DNA of 64,000 nucleotides from Litoditis marina. Its lineage: Eukaryota > Nematoda > Chromadorea > Rhabditida > Rhabditidae. The notes under the pieces are model-generated. The model was given only the letters and a program-made list of their open reading frames with translations, had not been told where the DNA came from and made no database searches. A program made the position numbers and the translations under genes. This document shows, one piece after another, positions 1-12,600 of this stretch (position 1 is the stretch's first letter; every line of letters starts with the position of its first letter). The stretch lies in assembly GCA_964036275.1 (NCBI GenBank), contig CAXIWQ010000486.1, positions 620,001-684,000 of the forward strand, read 5' to 3'.

Positions 1-130
1 AGCTACAGAAAAAAGTTCATACGGCTATCAAGTCTGTTGCTCCCAGCTACGAAAACCTAATACGACTTTATATTCTGTGGCGCACAGCCACAAAAGACAA
101 ATTAACGCGGTTATTGACTCTTTGCCGTGC
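1..130 (+). repeat. Reference satellite monomer made of three ~43-bp sub-repeats
   Basis: This first complete monomer serves as a reference for positions. It divides into sub-repeat A (1-44), B (45-85) and C (86-130). All three open with agctaca or agccaca followed by an A-tract. Their second halves also align: tacggctatcaagtctgttg in A, tacgactttatattctgtgg in B, and aacgcggttattgactcttt in C. This supports an ancestral unit of about 43 bp that was triplicated, diverged, and was then amplified as a 130-bp unit. This copy is 56/130 GC (43%) and contains seven CpG dinucleotides. Later monomers range from 37-bp remnants through 78, 99 and 122 bp to about 131 bp. Confidence 0.85.
76..92. other. 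Inverted hexamer (dyad) in every full monomer
   Basis: The arms tgtggc (76-81) and gccaca (87-92) are perfect inverted complements around a 5-nt centre, gcaca. A shorter overlapping dyad, ctgtg-gcg-cacag, shares the site. The motif lies at the B/C sub-repeat junction and recurs in nearly every monomer. It could be a dimeric protein-binding site or a small extrudable stem. No binding protein can be named from the sequence, and it does not resemble the 17-bp CENP-B box. Confidence 0.75.
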
Positions 131-187
131 AGCTACAGGAAAAAGGTTATACGGCTATCAAGTATGTTGCTCCCAGCTACAAAAACC

Positions 188-204
188 TAATACGACTATC
201 TATT
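188..204 (+). other. Bacteriophage T7 promoter look-alike in sub-repeat B
   Basis: The 17-mer taatacgactatctatt matches the T7 class III promoter from -17 to -1 at 14 of 17 positions, including the first ten. The mismatches are at 198, 199 and 204, and the initiating GGG is absent. The same motif, or a slightly poorer variant (actttatatt, acaatctatt), occurs in sub-repeat B of most monomers. It is almost certainly chance similarity. It is listed because it recurs hundreds of times and could confuse vector screening or T7-based assays. Confidence 0.6.
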
Positions 205-639
205 CTGTGGCGCACAGCCACAAAATACGAATTGACGCGGTTATCGACTCTTTGCCTTGCAGCTACAGAGAACAGTTCATACGGCTATCAAGTCTGTTGC
301 TCCCAGCTACGAAAACCTAATACGACTTTATATTCTGTGGCGCACAGCCACAAAAGACAAATTAACGCGGTTATTGACTCTTTGCCGTGCAGCTACAGGA
401 AAAAGGTTATACGGCTATCAAGTATGTTGCTCCCAGCTACAAAAACCTAATACGACTATCTATTCTGTGGCGCACAGCCACAAAATACGAATTGACGCGG
501 TTATCGACTCTTTGCCTTGCAGCTACAGAGAACAGTTCATACGGCTATCAAATCTGTTGCTCCCAGCTACAAAAACCTAATACGACTTTATATTCTGTGG
601 CGCACAGCCACAAAATACGAATTAACGCGGTTATCGACT

Positions 640-1680
640 CTTTGCCTTGCAGCTACAGAAAACAGTTCATACGGCTATCAAGTCTGTTGCTCCCAGCTAC
701 AAAAACCTAATACGACTATATATTCTGTGGCGCACAGCCACAAAATACGAATTAACGCGGTTATCGACTCTTTGCCTTGCAGCTACAGAGAACAGTTCAT
801 ACGGCTATCAAGTCTGTTGCTCCCAGCTACGAAAACCTAATACGACTTTATATTCTGTGGCGCACAGCCACAAAACACGAAATATCGCGGTTATCGACTT
901 GTTGGCTTGCAGCTACAGAGAAAAGTTCATACGGCTATCAAGTCTGTTGCTCCCAGCTACAAAAACCTGATACGACAATCTATTCTGTGGCGCACAGCCA
1001 CAAAAGACAAATTAACGCGGTTATTACCTCTTTGCCTTGCAGCTACAGAAAAAAGTTCATACGGCTATCAAGTCTGTTGCTCCCAGCTACGAAAACCTAA
1101 TACGACTTTATATTCTGTGGCGCACAGCCACAAAAGACAAATTAACGCGGTTATTGACTCTTTGCCGTGCAGCTACAGGAAAAAGGTTATACGGCTATCA
1201 AGTATGTTGCTCCCAGCTACAAAAACCTAATACGACTATCTATTCTGTGGCGCACAGCCACAAAATACGAATTGACGCGGTTATCGACTCTTTGCCTTGC
1301 AGCTACAGAGAATATTTCATACGGCTATCAAATTTGTTGCTCCCAGCTACAAAAACCTAATACGACAATCTATTCTGTGGCGCACAGCCACAAAAAACAA
1401 ATTATCGCGGTTATCGACTTGTTGGCTTGCAGCTACAGAGAAAAGTTCATACGGCTATCAAGTCTGTTTCTCCCAGCTACAAAAACCTAATACGACTATA
1501 TATTCTGTGGCGCACAGCCACAAAAGACGAATTAACGCGGTTATTGACTCTTTACCTCGCAGTTACAGAGAACATTTCATACGGCTATCAAATCTGTTGC
1601 TCCCAGCTACAAAAACCTAATACGACAATCTATTCTGTGGCGCACAGCCACAAAGACGAATTAACGCGGTTATTGATATT
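640..1680 (+). repeat. 8-monomer block duplicated at 5,040-6,080
   Basis: About 1.04 kb reappears 4,399 bp downstream with the same order of variants. These include the ttggcttgcagctac monomers with aaatatcgcgg and the private gtctgtttctcccagc change near 1,463 and 5,862. Only a few substitutions separate the copies; for example tattatgtgg near 5,382 is found only in the second. Confidence 0.85.
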
Positions 1681-1699
1681 TTGACTTGCAGCTACAAAA

Positions 1700-2715
1700 A
1701 AAAAATCATACGGCTATCAAGTCTGTTGCTCCCAGCTACAAAAACCTAATACGACTATATATTCTGTGGCGCACAGCCACAAAAGACGAATTAACGCGGT
1801 TATTGACTCTTTGCCTCGCAGTTACAGAGAATATTTTATCAAATCTGTTGCTCCCAGCAACAAAAACCTGATACGACAATCTATTCTGTGGCGCACAGCC
1901 ACAAAAGACAAATTAACGCGGTTATTACCTCTTTGCCTTGCAGCTACAGAAAAAAGTTCATACGGCTATCAAGTCTGTTGCTCCCAGCTACGAAAACCTA
2001 ATACGACTTTATATTCTGTGGCGCACAGCCACAAAAGACAAATTAACGCGGTTATTGACTCTTTGCCGTGCAGCTACAGGAAAAAGGTTATACGGCTATC
2101 AAGTATGTTGCTCCCAGCTACAAAAACCTAATACGACTATCTATTCTGTGGCGCACAGCCACAAAATACGAATTGACGCGGTTATCGACTCTTTGCCTTG
2201 CAGCTACAGAGAACAGTTCATACGGCTATCAAGTCTGTTGCTCCCAGCTACGAAAACCTAATACGACTTTATATTCTGTGGCGCACAGCCACAAAAGACA
2301 AATTAACGCGGTTATTGACTCTTTGCCGTGCAGCTACAGGAAAAAGGTTATACGGCTATCAAGTATGTTGCTCCCAGCTACAAAAACCTAATACGACTAT
2401 CTATTCTGTGGCGCACAGCCACAAAATACGAATTGACGCGGTTATCGACTCTTTGCCTTGCAGCTACAGAGAACAGTTCATACGGCTATCAAATCTGTTG
2501 CTCCCAGCTACAAAAACCTAATACGACAATCTATTCTGTGGCGCACAGCCACAAAAGACGAATTAACGCGGTTATTGACTCTTCGCCTCGCAGTTACAGA
2601 GAACATTTCATACGGCTATCAAATCTGTTGCTCCCAGCTACAAAAACCTAATACGACAATCTATTCTGTGGCGCACAGCCACAAAGACGAATTAACGCGG
2701 TTATTGACATTTTGA
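1700..2715 (+). repeat. Block duplicated at 3,250-4,265 (offset 1,550)
   Basis: Both copies share a private 8-bp deletion that turns the usual tttcatacggctatc into attttatc (1,831-1,840 and 3,381-3,390), giving a 122-bp monomer. Both also share ctcccagcaacaaaaacc just after it and the cacaaagacgaatt one-base deletion near the end. The offset of 1,550 bp is 12 monomers minus the shared indels. The right portion (about 1,893-2,715) is present a third time at about 6,299-7,121, offset 4,406. Confidence 0.88.
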
Positions 2716-5700
2716 CTTGCAGCTAAAAAAAAAAATCATACGGCTATCAAGTCTGTTGCTCCCAGCTACAAAAACCTAATACGACTATCTATTCTGTGGC
2801 GCACAGCCACAAAATACGAATTGACGCGGTTATCGACTCTTTGCCTTGCAGCTACAAAAAAAAGTTCATACGGCTATCAAGTCTGTTGCTCCCAGCTACA
2901 AAAACCTAATACGACTTTATATTCTGTGGCGCACAGCCACAAAAGACAAATTAACGCGGTTATTGACTCTTTGCCGTGCAGCTACAGGAAAAAGGTTATA
3001 CGGCTATCAAGTATGTTGCTCCCAGCTACAAAAACCAAATACGACTATCTATTCTGTGGCGCACAGCCACAAAATACGAATTAACGCGGTTATCGACTCT
3101 TTGCCTTGCAGCTACAGAGAACAGTTCATACGGCTATCAAATCTGTTGCTCCCAGCTACAAAAACCTAATACGACAATCTATTCTGTGGCGCACAGCCAC
3201 AAATAACGAATTATCGCGGTTATCGACTTGTTGGCTTGCAGCTACAGAGAAAAGTTCATACGGCTATCAAGTCTGTTGCTCCCAGCTACAAAAACCTAAT
3301 ACGACTATATATTCTGTGGCGCACAGCCACAAAAGACGAATTAACGCGGTTATTGACTCTTTGCCTCGCAGTTACAGAGAATATTTTATCAAATCTGTTG
3401 CTCCCAGCAACAAAAACCTGATACGACAATCTATTCTGTGGCGCACAGCCACAAAAGACAAATTAACGCGGTTATTACCTCTTTGCCTTGCAGCTACAGA
3501 AAAAAGTTCATACGGCTATCAAGTCTGTTGCTCCCAGCTACGAAAACCTAATACGACTTTATATTCTGTGGCGCACAGCCACAAAAGACAAATTAACGCG
3601 GTTATTGACTCTTTGCCGTGCAGCTACAGGAAAAAGGTTATACGGCTATCAAGTATGTTGCTCCCAGCTACAAAAACCTAATACGACTATCTATTCTGTG
3701 GCGCACAGCCACAAAATACGAATTGACGCGGTTATCGACTCTTTGCCTTGCAGCTACAGAGAACAGTTCATACGGCTATCAAGTCTGTTGCTCCCAGCTA
3801 CGAAAACCTAATACGACTTTATATTCTGTGGCGCACAGCCACAAAAGACAAATTAACGCGGTTATTGACTCTTTGCCGTGCAGCTACAGGAAAAAGGTTA
3901 TACGGCTATCAAGTATGTTGCTCCCAGCTACAAAAACCTAATACGACTATCTATTCTGTGGCGCACAGCCACAAAATACGAATTGACGCGGTTATCGACT
4001 CTTTGCCTTGCAGCTACAGAGAACAGTTCATACGGCTATCAAATCTGTTGCTCCCAGCTACAAAAACCTAATACGACAATCTATTCTGTGGCGCACAGCC
4101 ACAAAAGACGAATTAACGCGGTTATTGACTCTTTGCCTCGCAGTTACAGAGAACATTTCATACGGCTATCAAATCTGTTGCTCCCAGCTACAAAAACCTA
4201 ATACGACAATCTATTCTGTGGCGCACAGCCACAAAGACGAATTAACGCGGTTATTGACATTTTGACTTGCAGATACAAAAAAAAATCATACGGCTATCAA
4301 GTCTGTTGCTTCCAACTACAAAAACATAATACGACTTTATATTCTGTGGCGCACAGCCACAAAATACAAATTAACGCGGTTATTGACTCTTTGCCTTGCA
4401 GTTACAGAGAACATTTCATACGGCTATCAAATCTGTTGCTCCCAGCTACAAAAACCTAATACGACTTTATATTCTGTGGCGCACAGCCACAAAAGACAAA
4501 TTAACGCGGTTATTACCTCTTTGCCTTGCAGCTACAGAAAAAAGTTTATACGGCTATCAAGTCTGTTGCTCCCAGCTACAAAAACCTGATACGACAATCT
4601 ATTCTGTGGCGCACAGCCACAAAAGACGAATTAACGCGGTTATTGACTCTTTGCCTTGCAGCTACAGAAAAAAAATCATACGGCTATCAAGTCTGTTGCT
4701 CCCAGCTACGAAAACCTAATACGACTTTATATTCTGTGGCGCACAGCCACAAAACACGAAATATTGCGGTTATCGACTCTTTGCCTTGCAGCTACAGAAA
4801 AAAAATCATACGGCTATCAAGTCTGTTGCTCCCAGCTACAAAAACCTGATACGACAATCTATTCTGTGGCGCACAGCCACAAAAGACAAATTAACGCGGT
4901 TATTACCTCTTTGCCTTGCAGCTACAGAAAAAAGTTCATACGGCTATCAAGTCTGTTGCTCCCAGCTACGAAAACCTAATACGACTTTATATTCTGTGGC
5001 GCACAGCCACAAAATACGAATTAACGCGGTTATCGACTCTTTGCCTTGCAGCTACAGAGAACAGTTTATACGGCTATCAAGTCTGTTGCTCCCAGCTACA
5101 AAAACCTAATACGACTATATATTCTGTGGCGCACAGCCACAAAATACGAATTAACGCGGTTATCGACTCTTTGCCTTGCAGCTACAGAGAACAGTTCATA
5201 CGGCTATCAAGTCTGTTGCTCCCAGCTACGAAAACCTAATACGACTTTATATTCTGTGGCGCACAGCCACAAAACACGAAATATCGCGGTTATCGACTTG
5301 TTGGCTTGCAGCTACAGAGAAAAGTTCATACGGCTATCAAGTCTGTTGCTCCCAGCTACAAAAACCTGATACGACAATCTATTATGTGGCGCACAGCCAC
5401 AAAAGACAAATTAACGCGGTTATTACCTCTTTGCCTTGCAGCTACAGAAAAAAGTTCATACGGCTATCAAGTCTGTTGCTCCCAGCTACGAAAACCTAAT
5501 ACGACTTTATATTCTGTGGCGCACAGCCACAAAAGACAAATTAACGCGGTTATTGACTCTTTGCCGTGCAGCTACAGGAAAAAGGTTATACGGCTATCAA
5601 GTATGTTGCTCCCAGCTACAAAAACCTAATACGACTATCTATTCTGTGGCGCACAGCCACAAAATACGAATTGACGCGGTTATCGACTCTTTGCCTTGCA

Positions 5701-6298
5701 GCTACAGAGAATATTTCATACGGCTATCAAATCTGTTGCTCCCAGCTACAAAAACCTAATACGACAATCTATTCTGTGGCGCACAGCCACAAAAAACAAA
5801 TTATCGCGGTTATCGACTTGTTGGCTTGCAGCTACAGAGAAAAGTTCATACGGCTATCAAGTCTGTTTCTCCCAGCTACAAAAACCTAATACGACTATAT
5901 ATTCTGTGGCGCACAGCCACAAAAGACGAATTAACGCGGTTATTGACTCTTTGCCTCGCAGTTACAGATAACATTTCATACGGCTATCAAATCTGTTGCT
6001 CCCAGCTACAAAAACCTAATACGACAATCTATTCTGTGGCGCACAGCCACAAAGACGAATTAACGCGGTTATTGACATTTTGACTTGCAGCTACAAAAAA
6101 AAATCATACGGCTATCAAGTCTGTTGCTTCCAACTACAGAAACATAATACGACAATCTATTCTGTGGCGCACAGCCACAAAACACGAAATATCGCGGTTA
6201 TCGACTTGTTGGCTTGCAGCTACAGAGAAAAGTTCATACGGCTATCAAGTCTGTTGCTCCCAGCTACAAAAACCTGATACGACAATCTATTCTGTGGC

Positions 6299-7121
6299 GC
6301 ACAGCCACAAAAGACAAATTAACGCGGTTATTACCTCTTTGCCTTGCAGCTACAGAAAAAAGTTCATACGGCTATCAAGTCTGTTGCTCCCAGCTACGAA
6401 AACCTAATACGACTTTATATTCTGTGGCGCACAGCCACAAAAGACAAATTAACGCGGTTATTGACTCTTTGCCGTGCAGCTACAGGAAAAAGGTTATACG
6501 GCTATCAAGTATGTTGCTCCCAGCTACAAAAACCTAATACGACTATCTATTCTGTGGCGCACAGCCACAAAATACGAATTGACGCGGTTATCGACTCTTT
6601 GCCTTGCAGCTACAGAGAACAGTTCATACGGCTATCAAGTCTGTTGCTCCCAGCTACGAAAACCTAATACGACTTTATATTCTGTGGCGCACAGCCACAA
6701 AAGACAAATTAACGCGGTTATTGACTCTTTGCCGTGCAGCTACAGGAAAAAGGTTATACGGCTATCAAGTATGTTGCTCCCAGCTACAAAAACCTAATAC
6801 GACTATCTATTCTGTGGCGCACAGCCACAAAATACGAATTGACGCGGTTATCGACTCTTTGCCTTGCAGCTACAGAGAACAGTTCATACGGCTATCAAAT
6901 CTGTTGCTCCCAGCTACAAAAACCTAATACGACAATCTATTCTGTGGCGCACAGCCACAAAAGACGAATTAACGCGGTTATTGACTCTTTGCCTCGCAGT
7001 TACAGAGAACATTTCATACGGCTATCAAATCTGTTGCTCCCAGCTACAAAAACCTAATACGACAATTTATTCTGTGGCGCACAGCCACAAAGACGAATTA
7101 ACGCGGTTATTGACATTTTGA
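6299..7121 (+). repeat. Third copy of the zone 1 KG-dimer block
   Basis: This block matches about 1,893-2,715 at an offset of 4,406 bp. It contains the two alternating dimers and ends in the cacaaagacgaatt, gacattttgacttgc monomer. Its last part (about 6,750-7,450) recurs again at about 8,825-9,525, offset 2,075, with the gcttccaactacaaaaa monomer following in both. These overlapping offsets show several rounds of duplication rather than one regular HOR. Confidence 0.8.
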
Positions 7122-7859
7122 CTTGCAGCTACAAAAAAAAAATCATACGGCTATCAAGTCTGTTGCTTCCAACTACAAAAAAATAATACGACTTTATATT
7201 CTGTGGCGCACAGCCACAAAATACAAATTAACGCGGTTATTGACTCTTTGCATTGCAGTTACAGAGAACATTTCATACGGCTATCAAATTTGTTGCTCCC
7301 AGCTACAAAAACCTAATACGACTTTATATTCTGTGGCGCACAGCCACAAAAGACAAATTAACGCGGTTATTACCTCTTTGCCTTGCAGCTACAGAAAAAA
7401 GTTTATACGGCTATCAAGTCTGTTGCTCCCAGCTACAAAAACCTGATACGACAATCTATTCTGTGGCGCACAGCCACAAAAGACAAATTAACGCGGTTAT
7501 TACCTCTTTGCCTTGCAGCTACAAAAAAGTTCATACGGCTATCAAGTCTGTTGCTCCCAGCTACAAAAACCTAATACGACTTTATATTCTGTGGCGCACA
7601 GCCACAAAAGACAAATTAACGCGGTTATTGACTCTTTGCCGTGCAGCTACAGGAAAAAGGTTATACGGCTATCAAGTATGTTGCTCCCAGCTACAAAAAC
7701 CTAATACGACTATCTATTCTGTGGCGCACAGCCACAAAATACGAATTAACGCGGTTATCGACTCTTTGCCTTGCAGCTACAGAGAACAGTTCATACGGCT
7801 ATCAAATCTGTTGCTCCCAGCTACAAAAACCTAATACGACAATCTATCCTGTGGCGCAC

Positions 7860-10690
7860 AGCCACAAAATACGAATTATCGCGGTTATCGACTTGTTGGC
7901 TTGCAGCTACAGAGAAAAGTTCATACGGCTATCAAGTCTGTTGCTCCCAGCTACAAAAACCTGATACGACAATCTATTCTGTGGCGCACAGCCACAAAAG
8001 ACAAATTAACGCGGTTATTACCTCTTTGCCTTGCAGCTACAGAAAAAAATTCATACGGCTATCAAGTCTGTTGCTCCCAGCTACGAAAACCTAATACGAC
8101 TTTATATTCTGTGGCGCACAGCCACAAAAGACAAATTAACGCGGTTATTGACTCTTTGCCGTGCAGCTACAGGAAAAAGGTTATACGGCTATCAAGTATG
8201 TTGCTCCCAGCTAAAAAAACCTAATACGACTATCTATTCTGTGGCGCACAGTCACAAAATACGAATTAACGCGGTTATCGACTCTTTGCCTTGCAGCTAC
8301 AGAGAACAGATCATACGGCCATCAAGTCTGTTGCTCCCAGCTACAAAAACCTAATACGACTATATATTCTGTGGCGCACAGCCACAAAAGACGAATTAAC
8401 GCGGTTATTGACTCTTTGCCTCGCAGTTACAGAGAATATTTCATACGGCTATCAAATCTGTTGCTCCCAGCTACAAAAACCTAATACGACAATCTATTCT
8501 GTGGCGCACAGCCACAAAGACGAATTAACGCGGTTATTGACATTTTGACTTGCAGCTACAAAAAAAAATCATACGGCTATCAAGTCTGTTGCTTCCAACT
8601 ACAGAAACATAATACGACAATCTATTCTGTGGCGCACAGCCACAAAACACGAAATATCGCGGTTATCGACTTGTTGGCTTGCAGCTACAGAGAAAAGTTC
8701 ATACGGCTATCAAGTCTGTTGCTCCCAGCTACAAAAACCTGATACGACAATCTATTCTGTGGCGCACAGCCACAAAAGACAAATTAACGCGGTTATTACC
8801 TCTTTGCCTTGCAGCTACAGAAAAAAGGTTATACGGCTATCAAGTATGTTGCTCCCAGCTACAAAAACCTAATACGACTATCTATTCTGTGGCGCACAGC
8901 CACAAAATACGAATTGACGCGGTTATCGACTCTTTGCCTTGCAGCTACAGAGAACAGTTCATACGGCTATCAAATCTGTTGCTCCCAGCTACAAAAACCT
9001 AATACGACAATCTATTCTGTGGCGCACAGCCACAAAAGACGAATTAACGCGGTTATTGACTCTTTGCCTCGCAGTTACAGAGAACATTTCATACGGCTAT
9101 CAAATCTGTTGCTCCCAGCTACAAAAACCTAATACGACAATCTATTCTGTGGCGCACAGCCACAAAGACGAATTAACGCGGTTATTGACATTTTGACTTG
9201 CAGCTACAAAAAAAAAATCATACGGCTATCAAGTCTGTTGCTTCCAACTACAAAAACATAATACGACTTTATATTCTGTGGCGCACAGCCACAAAATACA
9301 AATTAACGCGGTTATTGACTCTTTGCCTTGCAGTTACAGAGAACATTTCATACGGCTATCAAATCTGTTGCTCCCAGCTACAAAAACCTAATACGACTTT
9401 ATATTCTGTGGCGCACAGCCACAAAAGACAAATTAACGCGGTTATTACCTCTTTGCCTTGCAGCTACAGAAAAAAGTTTATACGGCTATCAAGTCTGTTG
9501 CTCCCAGCTACAAAAACCTGATACGACAATCTATTCTGTGGCGCACAGCCACAAAATACGAATTATCGCGGTTATCGACTTGTTGGCTTGCAGCTACAGA
9601 GAAAAGTTCATACGGCTATCAAGTCTGTTGCTCCCAGCTACAAAAACCTGATACGACAATCTATTCTGTGGCGCACAGCCACAAAAGACAAATTAACGCG
9701 GTTATTACCTCTTTGCCTTGCAGCTACAGAAAAAATTCATACGGCTATCAAGTCTGTTGCTCCCAGCTACGAAAACCTAATACGACTTTATATTCTGTGG
9801 CGCACAGCCACAAAATACAAATTAACGCGGTTATTGACTCTTTGCCGTGCAGCTACAGGAAAAAGGTTATACGGCTATCAAGTATGTTGCTCCAGCTAAA
9901 AAAACCTAATACGACTATCTATTCTGTGGCGCACAGTCACAAAATACGAATTAACGCGGTTATCGACTCTTTGCCTTGCAGCTACAGAGAACAGATCATA
10001 CGGCCATCAAGTCTGTTGCTCCCAGCTACAAAAACCTAATACGACTATATATTCTGTGGCGCACAGCCACAAAAGACGAATTAACGCGGTTATTGACTCT
10101 TTGCCTCGCAGTTACAGAGAATATTTCATACGGCTATCAAATCTGTTGCTCCCAGCTACAAAAACCTAATACGACAATCTATTCTGTGGCGCACAGCCAC
10201 AAAGACGAATTAACGCGGTTATTGACATTTTGACTTGCAGCTACAAAAAAAAATCATACGGCTATCAAGTCTGTTGCTTCCAACTACAGAAACATAATAC
10301 GACAATCTATTCTGTGGCGCACAGCCACAAAACACGAAATATCGCGGTTATCGACTTGTTGGCTTGCAGCTACAGAGAAAAGTTCATACGGCTATCAAGT
10401 CTGTTGCTCCCAGCTACAAAAACCTGATACGACAATCTATTCTGTGGCGCACAGCCACAAAAGACAAATTAACGCGGTTATTACCTCTTTGCCTTGCAGC
10501 TACAGAAAAAGGTTATACGGCTATCAAGTATGTTGCTCCCAGCTACAAAAACCTAATACGACTATCTATTCTGTGGCGCACAGCCACAAAATACGAATTG
10601 ACGCGGTTATCGACTCTTTGCCTTGCAGCTACAGAGAACAGTTCATACGACTATCAAATCTGTTGCTCCCAGCTACAAAAACCTAATACG
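7860..10690 (+). repeat. ~1,686-bp (13-monomer) tandem duplication in zone 1
   Basis: Bases from about 7,860 to 9,000 match about 9,547 to 10,690 at offsets of 1,685-1,687 bp. Three private markers are shared: ctaaaaaaacc (near 8,212 and 9,896), cacagtcacaaaat (near 8,248 and 9,933) and acggccatcaag (near 8,317 and 10,002). The second copy has lost part of the unit: after the ggttatacgg monomer it continues into a different variant order. It also carries small private indels, including gctccagctaaaa near 9,892. Confidence 0.8.
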
Positions 10691-12597
10691 ACAATCTATT
10701 CTGTGGCGCGAGCCACAAAATACAAATTATCGCGGTTATCGACTTGTTGGCTTGCAGCTACAGAGAAAAGTTCATACGGCTATCAAGTCTGTTGCTCCCA
10801 GCTACAAAAACCTAATACGACTATATATTCTGTGGCGCACAGCCACAAAAGACGAATTAACGCGGTTATTGACTCTTTGCCTCGCAGTTACAGAGAACAT
10901 TTCATACGGCTATCAAATCTGTTCCTCCCAGCTACAAAAACCTAATACGACAATCTATTCTGTGGCGCACAGGGACAAAGACGAATTAACGCGGTTATTG
11001 ACATTTTGACTTGCAGCTACAAAAAAAATCATACGGCTATCAAGTCTGTTGCTTCCAACTACAAAAACATAATACGACTTTATATTCTGTGGCGCACAGC
11101 CACAAAATACAAATTAACGCGGTTATTGACTCTTTGCCTTGCAGTTACAGAGAACATTTCATACGGCTCTCAAATCTGTTGCTCCCAGCTACAAAAACCT
11201 AATACGACTTTATATTCTGTGGCGCACAGCCACAAAAGACAAATTAACGCGGTTATTACCTCTTTGCCTTGCAGCTACAGAAAAAAAGTGTATACGGCTA
11301 TCAAGTCTGTTGCTCCAGCTACAAAAACCTAATACGACTTTATATTCTGTGGCGCACAGCCACAAAAGACAAATTAACGCGGTTATTGACTCTTTGCCGT
11401 GCAGCTACAGAAAAATTTTATACGGCTATCAAGTATGTTGCTCCCAGCTACAAAAACCTAATACGACTATCTATTGTGTGGCGCACAGCCACAAAATACG
11501 AATTAACGCGGTTATCGACTGTTTGCTTTGCAGCTACAGAAAAAGTTAATACGGCTATCAAGTATGTTGTTCCCAGCTACAAAAACCTGATACGACAATA
11601 TATCCTGTGGCGCAAAGCCACAAAATACGAATTAACGCGGTTATTGACATTTTGACTTGCAGCTACAAAAAAAAATCATACGGCTATCAAGTCTGTTGCT
11701 TCCAACTACAAAAACATAATACGACTTTATATTCTGTGGCGCACAGCCACAAAATACAAATTAACGCGGTTATTGACTCTTTGCCTTGCAGCTACAGAAA
11801 AAAAGTTTATACGGCTATCAAGTCTGTTGCTCATGGCTACAAAAACCTAATACGACTTTATATTCTGTGGCGCACAGCCACAAAAGACAAATTAACGCGG
11901 TTATTACCTCTTTGCCTTGCAGCTACATAAAAAAGTTTATACGGCTATCAAGTCTGTTGCTCCCAGCTACAAAAACCTAATACGACTTTATATTCTGTGG
12001 CGCACAGCCACAAAAGACAAATTAACGCGGTTATTGACTCTTTGCCGTGCAGCTACAGAACAATTTCATACGGCTATCAAGTATGTTGCTCCCAGCTACA
12101 AAAACCTAATACGACTATCTATTGTGTGGCGCACAGCCACAAAATACGAATTAACGCGGTTATCGACTGTTTGCTTTGCAGCTACAGAAAAAAGTTAATA
12201 CGGCCATCAAGTATGTTGTTCCCAGCTACAAAAACCTGATACGACAATATATCCTGTGGCGCAAAGCCACAAAATACGAATTAACGCGGTTATTGACATT
12301 TTGACTTGCAGCTACAAAAAAAATCATACGGCTATCAAGTCTGTTGCTTCCAACTACAAAAACATAATACGACAATATATTCTGTGGCGCAAAGCCACAA
12401 AATACGAATTAACGCGGTTATCGACTCTTTGCCTTGCAGCTACAGAGAGCAGTTCATACGGCTATCAAATATGTTTTGCTCCCAGCTACAAAAACCTAAT
12501 ACGACAATATATTCTGTGGCGCACAGCCACAAAATACGAATTAACGCGGTTATCGACTCTTTGCCTTGCAGCTACAGAGAACAGTTCATACGGCTAT

Positions 12598-12600
12598 CAG
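12598..12600. repeat. Target-site duplication, left (CAG)
   Basis: CAG directly precedes the element and is repeated directly after it at 13,325-13,327. The unoccupied copy has a single CAG at 15,144-15,146. A 4-bp reading (TCAG, 12,597-12,600 and 13,324-13,327) fits equally well on length but makes the element ends asymmetric by one base, so 3 bp is preferred. Confidence 0.85.

Larger units (their letters stand above)
1..520 (+). repeat. 260-bp dimeric higher-order repeat (two copies)
   Basis: Monomers alternate between two types. One (1-130, 261-390) has ctacgaaaacc and acaaattaacgcggttattg. The other (131-260, 391-520) has ggaaaaaggttatacgg, gtatgttgctccc and gaattgacgcgg. The 131-260 and 391-520 copies look identical. 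The same four-monomer alternating block recurs near 1,931-2,450, 3,481-4,000 and 6,337-6,856, so it forms the core of the larger duplications in zone 1. Confidence 0.85.
1..12600 (+). repeat. 130-bp satellite array, left part
   Basis: About 97 head-to-tail monomers of close to 130 bp, all in the same orientation, run without interruption up to the mobile element. Each monomer carries the same landmarks in order: agctacag plus A-tract, tacggctatcaa, gttgctcccagctac, aaaaacctaatacgac, tgtggcgcacagccaca, acgcggtta and ctctttgcc. The array continues beyond the left edge of the window. No gene, tRNA, rRNA or unrelated spacer lies inside it. The long reading frames are produced by the repeat: many begin at a TTG or GTG in the ctttgc[c/t]tgcag motif and end at the TAA of cctaatacg. 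Zone 1 variants, such as the ggaaaaaggttatacgg monomer, dominate up to about 10.5 kb. Zone 2 variants begin at about 11.5 kb. The family is not recognised. Confidence 0.98.

Noticed and set aside
76..92. CENP-B box
   Set aside because: The dyad region and the rest of the monomer do not contain the conserved nTTCGnnnnAnnCGGGn pattern. The similarity is limited to having a short conserved motif per monomer.
188..204. Cloning-vector or phage T7 contamination
   Set aside because: Only a 10-base exact core matches and it is an integral part of every monomer. No other vector or phage sequence is present.
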